This document shows positions 17,869-25,913 of a stretch of 64,000 nucleotides of DNA, in pieces. This DNA is from Temperatibacter marinus (GTDB taxonomy: Bacteria; Pseudomonadota; Alphaproteobacteria; Sphingomonadales; Kordiimonadaceae): positions 1,054,001 to 1,118,000 of the forward strand of contig NZ_CP123872.1 in NCBI RefSeq assembly GCF_031598375.1, given 5' to 3'. Each line of letters begins with the position of its first letter. Within the stretch, counting starts at the first letter, position 1. The notes under the pieces are model-generated. The model saw nothing but the letters and a program-made list of their open reading frames with translations, made no database searches and had not been told where the DNA came from. A program made the position numbers and the translations under genes.

Positions 17869-18408
17869 TTAGTTCACAGTTACGTCCGCATCGCCAGCTG
17901 GTGCTGAAGCATTTGCATCAGCGGCCTGTGCTTCGGCTTGGGCTTGTTGCTGACGGAAAAGAGCTTCAAAATTAATTGGGTCAAGCATTAGAGGCGGATA
18001 ACCACCATCTTGAGTTGCTGTTGCAATGATTTGACGCGCAAATGGGAACATCATTGTCGGTGCTTGGATAAGCAAGAAGGCTTTTGTTGCATCTTCTGGA
18101 ATGCCGCGAAGACCGAAAAGGCCACCATAAGCAAGCTCAACAACGAATGCGACTGTGTCATTCTCAACTTTTGATGAAGCAGATATTTTTAATTCTACTT
18201 CATACACTTCGTCATTAATTTGTGTAACACCAACATTTACGTTCACATCAATTGCTGGGTTTTGACCAGAATTATTCTGTAAACTTTGCGGTGCATTTGG
18301 GTTTTCAAAAGACAAGTCTTTAATGTATTGTGTGATCATACCTGCAGTTGGGCCTGTATTTTCTTCGCCACCAACTGGTGCATTTCCTTGGTTATTTTCT
18401 TCAGCCAT
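17869..18408 (-). CDS. secB: Protein-export chaperone SecB
   Basis: Cytosolic tetrameric chaperone that keeps preproteins unfolded and hands them to SecA. The 179-residue sequence has QYIKDLSFENPNAPQSL near residue 27, VNVNVGVTQINDEVYEVELKISA, VAFVVELAYGGLFGLRGIPED, and FPFARQIIATATQDGGYPPLMLDPINFEALF, all SecB hallmarks. The acidic N-terminal extension (NQGNAPVGGEENTG) and the Ala-rich tail are variable. Together with fxsA and the divergent Tim44-like gene it forms a conserved alphaproteobacterial neighbourhood. Confidence 0.98.
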   Translation of the reverse strand: MAEENNQGNAPVGGEENTGPTAGMITQYIKDLSFENPNAPQSLQNNSGQNPAIDVNVNVGVTQINDEVYEVELKISASSKVENDTVAFVVELAYGGLFGLRGIPEDATKAFLLIQAPTMMFPFARQIIATATQDGGYPPLMLDPINFEALFRQQQAQAEAQAADANASAPAGDADVTVN

Positions 18409-18565
18409 TTTAAGTCACTCTCTAAAATTACGTCACCTGATCAAATACTGATCAGAAATATCTTTGAGCCCAACCTTATAAACCCGTGTTACAAGATTGG
18501 ATAAATTTGGGTCCCTCTCGAAAGCAGTCCCCTGCCAGAGTGGATAAATTCAATCCCTATGGCTC

Positions 18566-18581
18566 TAGCTCAGTCGGCAGA
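18566..18581 (+). other. tRNA D-arm-like fragment in the secB-fxsA intergenic region
   Basis: TAGCTCAGTCGGCAGA strongly resembles the D-arm of many tRNAs. A 5-bp stem GGCTA/TAGCC follows at once, as an anticodon stem might, but the D-stem does not close and no acceptor or T-arm is in place. I read it as a tRNA relic or a coincidence, not a functional tRNA. Confidence 0.3.
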
Positions 18582-18646
18582 CTGGCTAGCATGCTTTAGC
18601 CCTTGGTGCAACCCTAAAAAGCGCTGATTTCCAAGGGTTACCCCCT

Positions 18647-19162
18647 TTACGGGATATCTGTGTTATTCTTGCCATCCTTGCTTGAAATGACTTGATAGTC
18701 GGGTGTCGCTTCTTTGACCTCTTCCCCTTCTATATCAATGACGGTCGTCTCCTCGTTATTATATCTATATGTGTGAGACCCTTCATTTTTGAATGTACCT
18801 CTTTTGCCAATAATTACTTGGGCAATTCCGAATTTCCCAATGGCGGACCGTACGAAAGGGATTAGTAATAGTCCCCCAAGAGAATCTGTAATAAACCCCG
18901 GAAACATTAGTAGCAAGCCTGCAAAAAGAAGAAAAAAGCCATGAATTAACTCGTGTCCAAATGGCTCACCTGCGGCCATAGCGTCTTGCATGCGTTTCAT
19001 AACGCCCATCCCTTGTGCACGCACAAGAGAGAGGCCAACAAAGGCTGTCATGATACAGAGAGCCACTGTATTAAACCCTCCAAGTTGACCTCCTACATCA
19101 ATCAAAAGTGACAGTTCCAACAATGGTGTCCCAATTAAAATGATTAAGATTATCCAGCCCAT
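18647..19162 (-). CDS. fxsA: FxsA family membrane protein
   Basis: A small inner-membrane protein with four hydrophobic segments in its first 110 residues (WIILIILIGTPLLELSLLIDVGG, TVALCIMTAFVGLSLVRAQG, LIHGFFLLFAGLLLMFPGFITDSLGGLLLIPFVR). GFITDxxGxxLLxP is the typical FxsA signature. E. coli FxsA is linked to exclusion of phage T7 when overexpressed; the normal role is unclear. The C-terminal 60 residues are cytosolic and acidic. It lies about 240 nt before secB in the same direction and is divergent from the Tim44-like gene. Confidence 0.92.
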   Translation of the reverse strand: MGWIILIILIGTPLLELSLLIDVGGQLGGFNTVALCIMTAFVGLSLVRAQGMGVMKRMQDAMAAGEPFGHELIHGFFLLFAGLLLMFPGFITDSLGGLLLIPFVRSAIGKFGIAQVIIGKRGTFKNEGSHTYRYNNEETTVIDIEGEEVKEATPDYQVISSKDGKNNTDIP

Positions 19163-19370
19163 AACGCTTTTCCTCTATGACAAAAGACTAAAGATCATTC
19201 ATTAGTCTTGTCCTTTATATCAAAAACTCTTATCTATAAGGGGATAATTGAGCGCATTTTCAACAGGGCGATGAAAAAAAAGCCTGAATCTCAGCAGAGA
19301 GCCTGAAATTCAGTGGAAAAAGAGCCGTGTATTTAGAATGAAAAACGCAGATTTTGTGAGGAATGATCTT

Positions 19371-20099
19371 ATGGGTATCGATATTTTAATTTTGGCTTTG
19401 ATTGCCGCCTTTATTTTACTGAGATTGCGGAGCGAACTTGGACGTGAAGATGAGATGGATGATGACCCTAGCCAGCACAATACTGGTTTTAAAAGTCGGT
19501 TTGACCCCTCTCGATCGAAAGGCGCTCAAGACAATCGTCCTCAAAAATTAGTGGATCAACGCCAGGCTCCCGTCGGAGATCAGGATCATATTCTTCATGA
19601 TGTGAACCAAAATATGTCAAAGCAGACATCCCCACAAGACTATAGCGGTGCCATTCTGCAAGGGTTAAAAGCTATTGCCGCGAAGGACAGGAATTTCAAC
19701 CCTGATCAGTTCACAGCAGGGGCGCGAAGTGCTTACCCTATGATTTTAGAAGCTTTCTGGAAGGGCGATAAGGAAACTTTAGAGACGTTTCTTTCTCCAG
19801 AAGTTTATTCTCAATTCGCGGGCGCTGTCGATGCCAGAGAAGCAAGCAATTTAACCATTGGGAATCAATTTATTGATATTGATTCAGCGGTGATTATTGA
19901 GGCTGTATTGCAGAACAAGCAGGCTGAAATTACATTAAAATTCAAGGCTGAAATCATCGCAGTGACTAAAGATAGCGAAGGTCGCATTGTTGAGGGTGAT
20001 CCATCTGATGAGATTGAAGTCAATGACATTTGGACTTTCTCTAGAGATGTGAAGAGCAAGGACCCTAATTGGCAGCTGGTAGCGACACGGACTGAATAA
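19371..20099 (+). CDS. Tim44/TimA family inner-membrane protein
   Basis: A membrane-anchored Tim44-like protein with one N-terminal helix (MGIDILILALIAAFILLRLRS) and a C-terminal Tim44/MbaA-like domain at about residues 100-242 (FWKGDKETLETFLSPEVYSQFAGAV, TLKFKAEIIAV, VNDIWTFSRDVKSKDPNWQLVATR). The mitochondrial relative tethers Hsp70 to the import channel. Bacterial members are adaptors of uncertain function. ATG 19371 is chosen over the in-frame ATG 19338 because it has GAGGA eight bases upstream and begins at the conserved helix. It heads the unit Tim44-like, mltA, smr, XRE. Confidence 0.88.
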   Translation: MGIDILILALIAAFILLRLRSELGREDEMDDDPSQHNTGFKSRFDPSRSKGAQDNRPQKLVDQRQAPVGDQDHILHDVNQNMSKQTSPQDYSGAILQGLKAIAAKDRNFNPDQFTAGARSAYPMILEAFWKGDKETLETFLSPEVYSQFAGAVDAREASNLTIGNQFIDIDSAVIIEAVLQNKQAEITLKFKAEIIAVTKDSEGRIVEGDPSDEIEVNDIWTFSRDVKSKDPNWQLVATRTE

Positions 20100-20113
20100 A
20101 AGGCGGCCTTAAG

Positions 20114-21325
20114 GTGGGACAGAAAATTCACAATAATTCAGTTGTTTGGCTTAGTTTCGTCTTGGTGCTTATGGCGGCAGCCCTTTCTATTTTTCTCCTT
20201 AAAAAAGAAAGTAAAGGACTTAATTTCCATCCCGTAGCCTTCACTCAACTACAGGGATGGCAGGGCGATAAGCTAACCCCTGCCTTAAAGGCATTCCAAA
20301 CCAGCTGTAAAAAATTAATACTCAGACCTGCCAAACGGTCAATGGGGGCTGGCATCGGCGGCACCGTAGGGGATTGGCACCCAGCCTGTAAAGAAGCGCT
20401 TATACTGAACAGCAGTTCGTCGGAAGAGGCGCGGTCTTTCTTTGAGAAGAATTTTCAACCCTTTTCTGTTGCGTATGATGACCGGACAGAAGGTGTTTTT
20501 ACAGGGTATTATGAACCCCTTCTTCAAGGCAGTTATAAACAGAGTAAACGCTATTCAACCCCTTTGCTTGCCCGCCCTCAAGAACTTGTCATGGTAGATC
20601 TAGGGACGTTTAGACACGACCTTAAAGGGCGTCGAATTGCGGGCCGAGTTGAAAAAGGGAGGTTGGTGCCTTATCCCGATAGAAAAGCCATAGATGCAGG
20701 AGCTTTGAACAACAAAACAGAAGCACTGCTTTGGGTAGATGATCCTGTTATGGCTTTTTCTCTCCATATTCAAGGGTCTGGACGAGTTCAAATGGAAGAT
20801 GGGTCAATTGTTCGTATTGGTTATGCAGCTCAGAACGGTCATCCATATCGTGCGATTGGCCGTGTCATGGTTCAACAAGGCCTGCTCGAGCGATCCCAGG
20901 TTTCCATGCCGGCTATACAAAACTGGTTAAGAGAGAATCCGGCGCGTGCTAATGAGATTATGCATACAAACCCATCCTATGTCTTTCTTCGTCTCATAGG
21001 GGGAGACGGCCCTTATGGTTCCGCAGGTGTCGTATTAACCCCGCGACGATCTCTTGCTGTGGACCGTAAACATTTGCCGTTAAATGTGCCTATGTATCTT
21101 GATGCTTCTCATCCAGATCCAACTGATCGCAATGCCCCAAGCCTGCCCTTTCAGCGCTTGATGATAACTCAAGACACAGGCGGGGCCATTCGCGGCGGTA
21201 TTCGCGGTGATGTCTTTTGGGGTTTTGGCGGGGATGCGGAGGAAATCGCAGGCCGGATGGCGAACAAAGGGCGCTATTATATTTTGTTACCGAAAGCTTT
21301 GGCACAACAGGTTAATACTCCATGA
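20114..21325 (+). CDS. mltA: Membrane-bound lytic murein transglycosylase A
   Basis: Cleaves peptidoglycan glycan strands to form 1,6-anhydro ends; acts in the periplasm. The 403-residue protein has an N-terminal hydrophobic anchor (about residues 12-33), then the MltA domain (FTGYYEPLLQGS, FSLHIQGSGRVQMEDG, NGHPYRAIGRVM) and the C-terminal 3D domain with catalytic Asp region TGGAIRGGIRGDVFWGFG. No lipobox Cys is seen, so it may be a signal-anchored rather than lipidated form. The start is GTG 20114 (AGGCGG upstream at about 20101); a later start near residue 19 cannot be excluded. It overlaps smr by 4 nt. Confidence 0.93.
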   Translation: MGQKIHNNSVVWLSFVLVLMAAALSIFLLKKESKGLNFHPVAFTQLQGWQGDKLTPALKAFQTSCKKLILRPAKRSMGAGIGGTVGDWHPACKEALILNSSSSEEARSFFEKNFQPFSVAYDDRTEGVFTGYYEPLLQGSYKQSKRYSTPLLARPQELVMVDLGTFRHDLKGRRIAGRVEKGRLVPYPDRKAIDAGALNNKTEALLWVDDPVMAFSLHIQGSGRVQMEDGSIVRIGYAAQNGHPYRAIGRVMVQQGLLERSQVSMPAIQNWLRENPARANEIMHTNPSYVFLRLIGGDGPYGSAGVVLTPRRSLAVDRKHLPLNVPMYLDASHPDPTDRNAPSLPFQRLMITQDTGGAIRGGIRGDVFWGFGGDAEEIAGRMANKGRYYILLPKALAQQVNTP

Positions 21326-21909
21326 GCAGGAAAAAGCTTTCTCCTGAAGATGATAGACTATGGCAGGCTGTGACCAATACAGTGACACCGCTTGAGGATA
21401 GGCCTGAGGGGGCTGATCTTCCAAAGCGGCGGTTCTTTGAAAAATCATTAGATACCACGGCGCTTCCTTCAGAGTGGTATGAGGGGATGGCCCATCCTCC
21501 AAAACCAATGTTGGATAAACATATTAAACGTCAGATTAAACGTAAAAAGCGAACCATAGACCGGACCCTTGATTTGCATGGCATGAATCAAGATCAAGCC
21601 TATACGGCCTTGAAAGCGGCTGTAGAAAATGCCGTAAAGTCAGAGATTCGCACGCTAATTGTCGTAACCGGCAAAGGCGGGAGGCGCTGGACTCAAAGCG
21701 AATCTGCATCTTTATGGTCCCGAAAGCGCGAAGAATTTGATCAGTTTGGTGGTGTGTTGAAGCGAATGGTTCCTCTATGGTTAGCCAGTCAAGACCTGGC
21801 ACCCTTTGTTCACAGTTATAGTGAAGCCAGTAAAGATCACGGCGGTGCTGGAGCACTCTATGTTGTCTTACGCTCTAAACCTTCTGGAAAAAGGGGAGGA
21901 GACCGATGA
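21322..21909 (+). CDS. Smr domain protein
   Basis: A 195-residue protein with a C-terminal Smr (small MutS-related) domain at about residues 80-185. It contains the Smr signatures LDLHGMNQDQAY (residues about 77-88) and TGKGGRR (TLIVVTGKGG). Smr domains are nucleases or nucleic-acid-binding modules; the DLHG motif is linked to endonuclease activity. The N-terminal 65 residues are charged and probably disordered. It overlaps mltA by 4 nt and the next XRE gene by 4 nt, a fully coupled set. The mltA-smr pairing is common in alphaproteobacteria. Confidence 0.92.
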   Translation: MSRKKLSPEDDRLWQAVTNTVTPLEDRPEGADLPKRRFFEKSLDTTALPSEWYEGMAHPPKPMLDKHIKRQIKRKKRTIDRTLDLHGMNQDQAYTALKAAVENAVKSEIRTLIVVTGKGGRRWTQSESASLWSRKREEFDQFGGVLKRMVPLWLASQDLAPFVHSYSEASKDHGGAGALYVVLRSKPSGKRGGDR

Positions 21910-22259
21910 CACCTTTTGGTGAAAAGATGCGCGAATTAAGGGCCCATAAAAATGTCAGTCAAGCGATTATGGCGCGTGCCCTAGACGTGAGTCCGGCCTA
22001 TGTTTCTGCGCTGGAACATGGAAAACGTGGGAAGCCAAGTTTTTCTTTCATTCAAAAAGTCATTCAATATTTTGACCTCATCTGGGATGACGCAGAGGAA
22101 ATCTGGGACCTGGCTCAAATTTCTTCTCCGCGCGTGACGATTGATACTGCAGGACTGAGCGAACAAGCTACCCGTGTCAGCAATCGTTTAGCACAGAAAA
22201 TATCCTATCTTTCTTCTGAAGAATTAGAAGTAATTCTCTCGGTTCTTGAGAATGAATAA
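21906..22259 (+). CDS. XRE family helix-turn-helix regulator
   Basis: A 117-residue DNA-binding protein with a Cro/C1-type helix-turn-helix in residues about 5-60: KMRELRAHKNVSQAIMARALDVSPAYVSALEHGKRGKPSF. The C-terminal part (residues 75-117) is short and may mediate dimerisation. It begins inside the smr stop (4-nt overlap), so it is translated with the cell-wall genes and may control them or comM. A 20-bp perfect palindrome (22297-22316) lies just after it and is a candidate binding site; this is inference. Confidence 0.88.
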   Translation: MTPFGEKMRELRAHKNVSQAIMARALDVSPAYVSALEHGKRGKPSFSFIQKVIQYFDLIWDDAEEIWDLAQISSPRVTIDTAGLSEQATRVSNRLAQKISYLSSEELEVILSVLENE

Positions 22260-22296
22260 GCCCCTAGACGGCCGCTATAATTATCTATAGTATTAT

Positions 22297-22316
22297 TATA
22301 CACTTTAAAGTGTATA
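22297..22316. promoter_or_regulatory. Perfect 20-bp palindrome upstream of comM
   Basis: TATACACTTTAAAGTGTATA reads identically on both strands. It lies 15 nt before the comM start and 38 nt after the XRE stop, with TATAAT at 22276-22281 just upstream. The position fits an operator controlling comM, possibly bound by the XRE protein. Confidence 0.5.
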
Positions 22317-22331
22317 GTTTTGAGGTCGTCC

Positions 22332-23843
22332 ATGGTATCCATAATTAAAACAGTTGCGTTTCAGGGCATCGACGCTTTGCCAGTAGACGTGCAAGTTCAA
22401 CTCTCTAGCGGTCTTCCTGCTTTTACAATCGTGGGCTTGCCTGATAAGGCAGTCAGTGAGGCCAGAGAAAGAGTACGGGCTGCGCTTACAGCCCTTGGTC
22501 TTTCGCTTCCTGTACAGCGAATAACAATCAATTTATCTCCAGCAGACTTACCAAAGGAGGGCAGCCATTATGATTTGCCCATAGCGCTGGGTTTGTTAGT
22601 GGCGATGGACATTCTCCCTGGCGAAGAATTGGAGCAAACCATCGTGATGGGGGAGTTAGGCCTAGACGGCTCAATTCGCCGGGTGAGCGGTGTTCTTCCT
22701 GCTGCTGTAACAGCACTGACACTGAAGGCGAGTATCGTTTGTCCTGCCGACTGTGGGCCAGAAGCTGCATGGGCTGGCGAAGAGCTGCCTATTCTTGCGC
22801 CAGATAGTTTAATTGCTTTATTGAATCATTTTAGAGGACACTTCAGTCTTAACCGACCAGAACCGATCGCAATGCAGCCAAAAGAGGTTTTACATGATTT
22901 TAAAGATGTGAAAGGCCAGGAGACTGCAAAACGTGTCCTAGAATTGGCCGCGGCAGGTGGACATACAGTTTTAATGACAGGCCCCCCAGGCTCGGGAAAA
23001 TCTATGTTGGCGTCTAGATTGCCTTCAATTCTCCCTTCCTTGCGGGCACCTGAAATTTTGGAAGTCAGTATGATTGCTTCAATTGCTGGTGAGCTTGGGG
23101 AAGAGGGAATAACCAATCGCAGGCCTTATCGAGACCCGCATCACAGTGCCAGCATGCCTGCCTTAATTGGCGGAGGCCAAAGGGCGCAACCGGGGGAGAT
23201 CTCACTTTCTCATTGCGGTATATTATTCTTAGACGAGTTACCAGAATTTAACCGTGTTGCTTTGGAAGGGTTAAGGCAACCCTTAGAAACAGGGCAGGTG
23301 ATGATTGCACGCGCGCAGGCCCGGGTCACATATCCTGCACAGTTTCAATTAATTGCGGCGATGAATCCCTGTCGCTGCGGATATTTAGATGATCCAAGTC
23401 GGGCATGTAGCAGAGCTCCTAAATGTGCCTTGGACTATCAAAAAAAAATCTCGGGTCCTTTATTGGACCGAATTGATCTCTATATTGATGTCTCAGAATT
23501 ATCAGCACAAGAATTGCTTAATCCAGGGGAGGCAGAGAGATCGTCCACAATAGCAAAACGAGTGGCAATTTGCCGAGACCGACAAAGAGAGCGGTTTAAG
23601 CGGTTAAACGCCCCACATAGGATGAACGCGGAAGCCAATGGAGAAATATTGGAATTGATTGCGCCCCTAGATGCTGCATGTCACTCTTTGTTGAAAACGG
23701 CAATACAGGATTTTAAATTTTCAGCGCGGGCCTATCATAGGGTCTTGAAAGTTGCGAGAACTATTGCTGATTTAGCTTTTTCAGAAGCGATTAAAGAGCA
23801 CCATATCGCAGAAGCGCTCAGCTATAGAAAATTAACGTATTAA
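22332..23843 (+). CDS. comM: YifB/ComM family Mg chelatase-like AAA ATPase
   Basis: AAA+ ATPase related to magnesium chelatase subunit I. ComM promotes branch migration during natural transformation in other bacteria. Residues 1-120 form the ChlI N-terminal domain (LSSGLPAFTIVGLPDKAVSEARERVRAAL, INLSPADLPKEGSHYDLPIALGLL). The AAA core has Walker A GPPGSGKS (about residue 217), Walker B LFLDELPEF, and NPCRCGYL, with cysteines also in the following segment. ATG 22332 is chosen (GAGG six bases upstream); a TTG at 22320 is also in frame. The C-terminal Mg-chelatase domain is complete. It is convergent with a tetR gene and 22 nt apart. Confidence 0.95.
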   Translation: MVSIIKTVAFQGIDALPVDVQVQLSSGLPAFTIVGLPDKAVSEARERVRAALTALGLSLPVQRITINLSPADLPKEGSHYDLPIALGLLVAMDILPGEELEQTIVMGELGLDGSIRRVSGVLPAAVTALTLKASIVCPADCGPEAAWAGEELPILAPDSLIALLNHFRGHFSLNRPEPIAMQPKEVLHDFKDVKGQETAKRVLELAAAGGHTVLMTGPPGSGKSMLASRLPSILPSLRAPEILEVSMIASIAGELGEEGITNRRPYRDPHHSASMPALIGGGQRAQPGEISLSHCGILFLDELPEFNRVALEGLRQPLETGQVMIARAQARVTYPAQFQLIAAMNPCRCGYLDDPSRACSRAPKCALDYQKKISGPLLDRIDLYIDVSELSAQELLNPGEAERSSTIAKRVAICRDRQRERFKRLNAPHRMNAEANGEILELIAPLDAACHSLLKTAIQDFKFSARAYHRVLKVARTIADLAFSEAIKEHHIAEALSYRKLTY

Positions 23844-23865
23844 GAGGTAGTTTAGGAACAAGATG

Positions 23866-24522
23866 TTAGCGTAAACGGCCTATATAAATTTCGCTAATCA
23901 GGTCAGAGACAGCCATTTTTACGTCTATTGTTTCCGCATCATCTCTGCCCATGAGAGAGGCAATCATTTGATTAGATCGAGTGTCTTTTAAAGACTGGCA
24001 CAATCCACTAAAAGCACACCATGTTGCAAAAGAAAGGCTTTCGGCGGAGACTTTAAAATCCCATTTGCTCACACGTGCTTGGTTTATGCCAAGGAGGATG
24101 GCATATTGTGATTTAATGATATTCATATAGTCTTGATAAGGAAAAAACTCTTCGACTTCTTCATTGTCTAACATCAAGCTATATAAATGCGCATGATCGA
24201 GAGAAAATCGAACTAAGGCCATGCCATACTGTTTAATTTTTTCATCTGGATCTTCAATGTCTTGAATGGCCTTTAGGATGGTCTCTTCTAGTTGTGTAAA
24301 GCCTTTCTTGGCAATATTTACAAGGAGGTCAGATCGATTTTTAAAATGATGGTAAACAGCAGCAGGCGTAACTCCTACATCTTTAGCTAAGCCTCGAATT
24401 GACAGTGCGGAAGCCCCTTCTTTTTCTAGAAGGGAAGCTGCCTTATCAAGAAGACTCTGAGATAAGTTTCCATGATGATAGGACTTCTTGTTTTGGTTTG
24501 TATCCTTTTGCATCACATTCAT
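23866..24522 (-). CDS. TetR/AcrR family transcriptional regulator
   Basis: A 218-residue regulator. The N-terminal helix-turn-helix (residues about 15-62) has the YHHGNL signature seen in one TetR subgroup, followed by GASALSIRGLAKDVGVTPAAVYHHFKNRSDLL. The C-terminal ligand-binding domain is variable, and the ligand is unknown. The gene is alone, convergent with comM. Upstream, at 24604-24616, is a palindrome TTAACA-G-TGTTAA typical of operators of this family, so autoregulation is likely. A possible target is not in the window. Confidence 0.92.
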   Translation of the reverse strand: MNVMQKDTNQNKKSYHHGNLSQSLLDKAASLLEKEGASALSIRGLAKDVGVTPAAVYHHFKNRSDLLVNIAKKGFTQLEETILKAIQDIEDPDEKIKQYGMALVRFSLDHAHLYSLMLDNEEVEEFFPYQDYMNIIKSQYAILLGINQARVSKWDFKVSAESLSFATWCAFSGLCQSLKDTRSNQMIASLMGRDDAETIDVKMAVSDLISEIYIGRLR

Positions 24523-24603
24523 TGAAAAATTCCTAAAAGATTTCGCTTTTCATAGAGAGAATGATGGACAATAATTATTGACAATGGCCGCTAACATTCT
24601 ATC

Positions 24604-24616
24604 TTAACAGTGTTAA
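24604..24616. promoter_or_regulatory. Probable TetR operator (autoregulation)
   Basis: Perfect palindrome TTAACA-G-TGTTAA, about 80 bp upstream of the tetR start. This shape is typical for operators bound by TetR proteins next to their own genes. Confidence 0.5.
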
Positions 24617-24658
24617 ATTCTAGGCCCACCCCATAGCCTGCGGATTTAACGAATTGAG

Positions 24659-24674
24659 TGTACATTTATGTACA
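24659..24674. promoter_or_regulatory. 16-bp inverted repeat downstream of the his cluster
   Basis: TGTACAT-TT-ATGTACA (7-bp arms, 2-bp centre). It lies in the gap between tetR and hisE, 43 bp from the TTAACA palindrome. It may be a second operator. Confidence 0.35.
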
Positions 24675-24683
24675 TGAGATTTG

Positions 24684-24721
24684 CCCCAGCTAATCTTTGC
24701 CCCCATGAAGGTTAGTTGGGG
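24684..24721. terminator. Long hairpin downstream of hisE
   Basis: Stem of 14 bp: CCCCAGCTAATCTT (24684-24697) pairs with AAGGTTAGTTGGGG (24708-24721) with two wobbles; loop TGCCCCCATG. It is strong but no T-run follows on either strand, so it may be a rho-dependent or processed 3' end of the his transcript rather than a classic intrinsic terminator. Confidence 0.4.
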
Positions 24722-24809
24722 TTATTCTCTTAAGGGGTCTCTGTCTCTTTTACTTTAGATATCAGGTATTTATTAACGAAATATCTACAAGATGATATTT
24801 GGTTAATTT

Positions 24810-25148
24810 TTACTCAGCTTTGCGGCTGTTTTTTTCATCCAGCCCCGAGATTCCCATGCGCTGACTTAAGATGGTTGTGACAGCTCTCAGAGAACTGTCT
24901 TTGCTTGCCAAAAGAAGCTGCAGGTGGAAAAGAAGGTCTGCCGCTTCATTTTCGAGGTCTTCTTTGGTTTCAGCTACGGCAGCAATTGCAACTTCAGTCG
25001 CTTCTTCACCCACCTTTTGAGCAATCTTTTTTGGACCCTTGTTAAGCATTTTTGCCACATAGCTAGTGTCAGGGTCGTTCGCATGGCGTCGTTCTTGGAT
25101 GAGCGACTCTAAGATCTCTAATTGTTCAAGGATGGTCTTCTCTGTCAT
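24810..25148 (-). CDS. hisE: Phosphoribosyl-ATP pyrophosphatase
   Basis: Second step of histidine synthesis: hydrolyses PR-ATP to PR-AMP and pyrophosphate. The 112-residue protein has the MazG-like HisE pattern: SYVAKMLNKGPKKIAQKVGEEATEVAIAA and ETKEDLENEAADLLFHLQLLL. The acidic residues of these two helices bind Mg2+. It is the last gene of the cluster, 3 nt after hisF. HisI, its usual partner, is not encoded in the window. Confidence 0.97.
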   Translation of the reverse strand: MTEKTILEQLEILESLIQERRHANDPDTSYVAKMLNKGPKKIAQKVGEEATEVAIAAVAETKEDLENEAADLLFHLQLLLASKDSSLRAVTTILSQRMGISGLDEKNSRKAE

Positions 25149-25151
25149 GGT

Positions 25152-25913
25152 TTACTCAATTCTTACGGCAAGTCCGGCTGCATTCATATAGGCTTTGGCT
25201 TCTTGGATAGTATAGGTGCCAAAATGGAAAATACTAGCGGCAAGTACAGCACTGGCATGGCCCTCCTTCACGCCCTCAACCAGATGATCAAGTGAACCAA
25301 CTCCCCCAGAAGCAATAACAGGAACTGATACTCTATCAGAAACAGCTCTTGTCAGCTCAACATTAAACCCTGATTTTGTGCCGTCTCTATCCATACTTGT
25401 GAGTAGAATTTCACCAGCCCCTAGGGTTGCCACTTGAGCTGCATAATCGACGGCATTTAAGCCCGTAGGGTTTCTACCTCCGTGGGTAAAGACTTCAAAA
25501 ACACCTGGGGATGTTTCCTTTGCATCAATGGCGACAACGATGCACTGAGCCCCAAATTTTTCTGCTAACTCTTTGACAAGCTCTGGACGATTGACAGCGG
25601 ATGTCATGAGGGAGACTTTATCAGCGCCCGCCAACAGAAGTTTTCGAACATCTTCTTCTGTTCGGACGCCGCCGCCCACGGTTAACGGCATAAAACATTC
25701 TTCTGCGGTACGCTTTACAACGTCATAGAGAATGCCTCTATCCTCACTGCTTGCAGTAATGTCTAGAAAGGTGAGTTCATCAGCACCCGCTTGATCATAT
25801 ATTTTTGCTTGGGCAACAGGATCACCAGCATCTATTAAATCAACAAAATTGACCCCTTTAACAACACGCCCATCTTTTACATCTAGACAGGGTATGATCC
25901 GTGTTTTTAGCAT
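25152..25913 (-). CDS. hisF: Imidazole glycerol phosphate synthase, cyclase subunit
   Basis: Cyclase half of IGP synthase: uses ammonia from HisH and PRFAR to make imidazole glycerol phosphate and AICAR. The (beta/alpha)8 barrel of 253 residues shows the catalytic first Asp in [12 protein letters not shown] (residue about 11) and the second in [14 protein letters not shown] (about 130). Also present are [16 protein letters not shown] and [16 protein letters not shown]. It overlaps the hisA end by 7 nt, so the two are co-translated. Confidence 0.99.
   Translation of the reverse strand: MLKTRIIPCLDVKDGRVVKGVNFVDLIDAGDPVAQAKIYDQAGADELTFLDITASSEDRGILYDVVKRTAEECFMPLTVGGGVRTEEDVRKLLLAGADKVSLMTSAVNRPELVKELAEKFGAQCIVVAIDAKETSPGVFEVFTHGGRNPTGLNAVDYAAQVATLGAGEILLTSMDRDGTKSGFNVELTRAVSDRVSVPVIASGGVGSLDHLVEGVKEGHASAVLAASIFHFGTYTIQEAKAYMNAAGLAVRIE

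Noticed and set aside
18541-18646. Functional tRNA gene
   Set aside because: The D-stem does not close and there is no acceptor or T-arm pairing; kept only as a relic.
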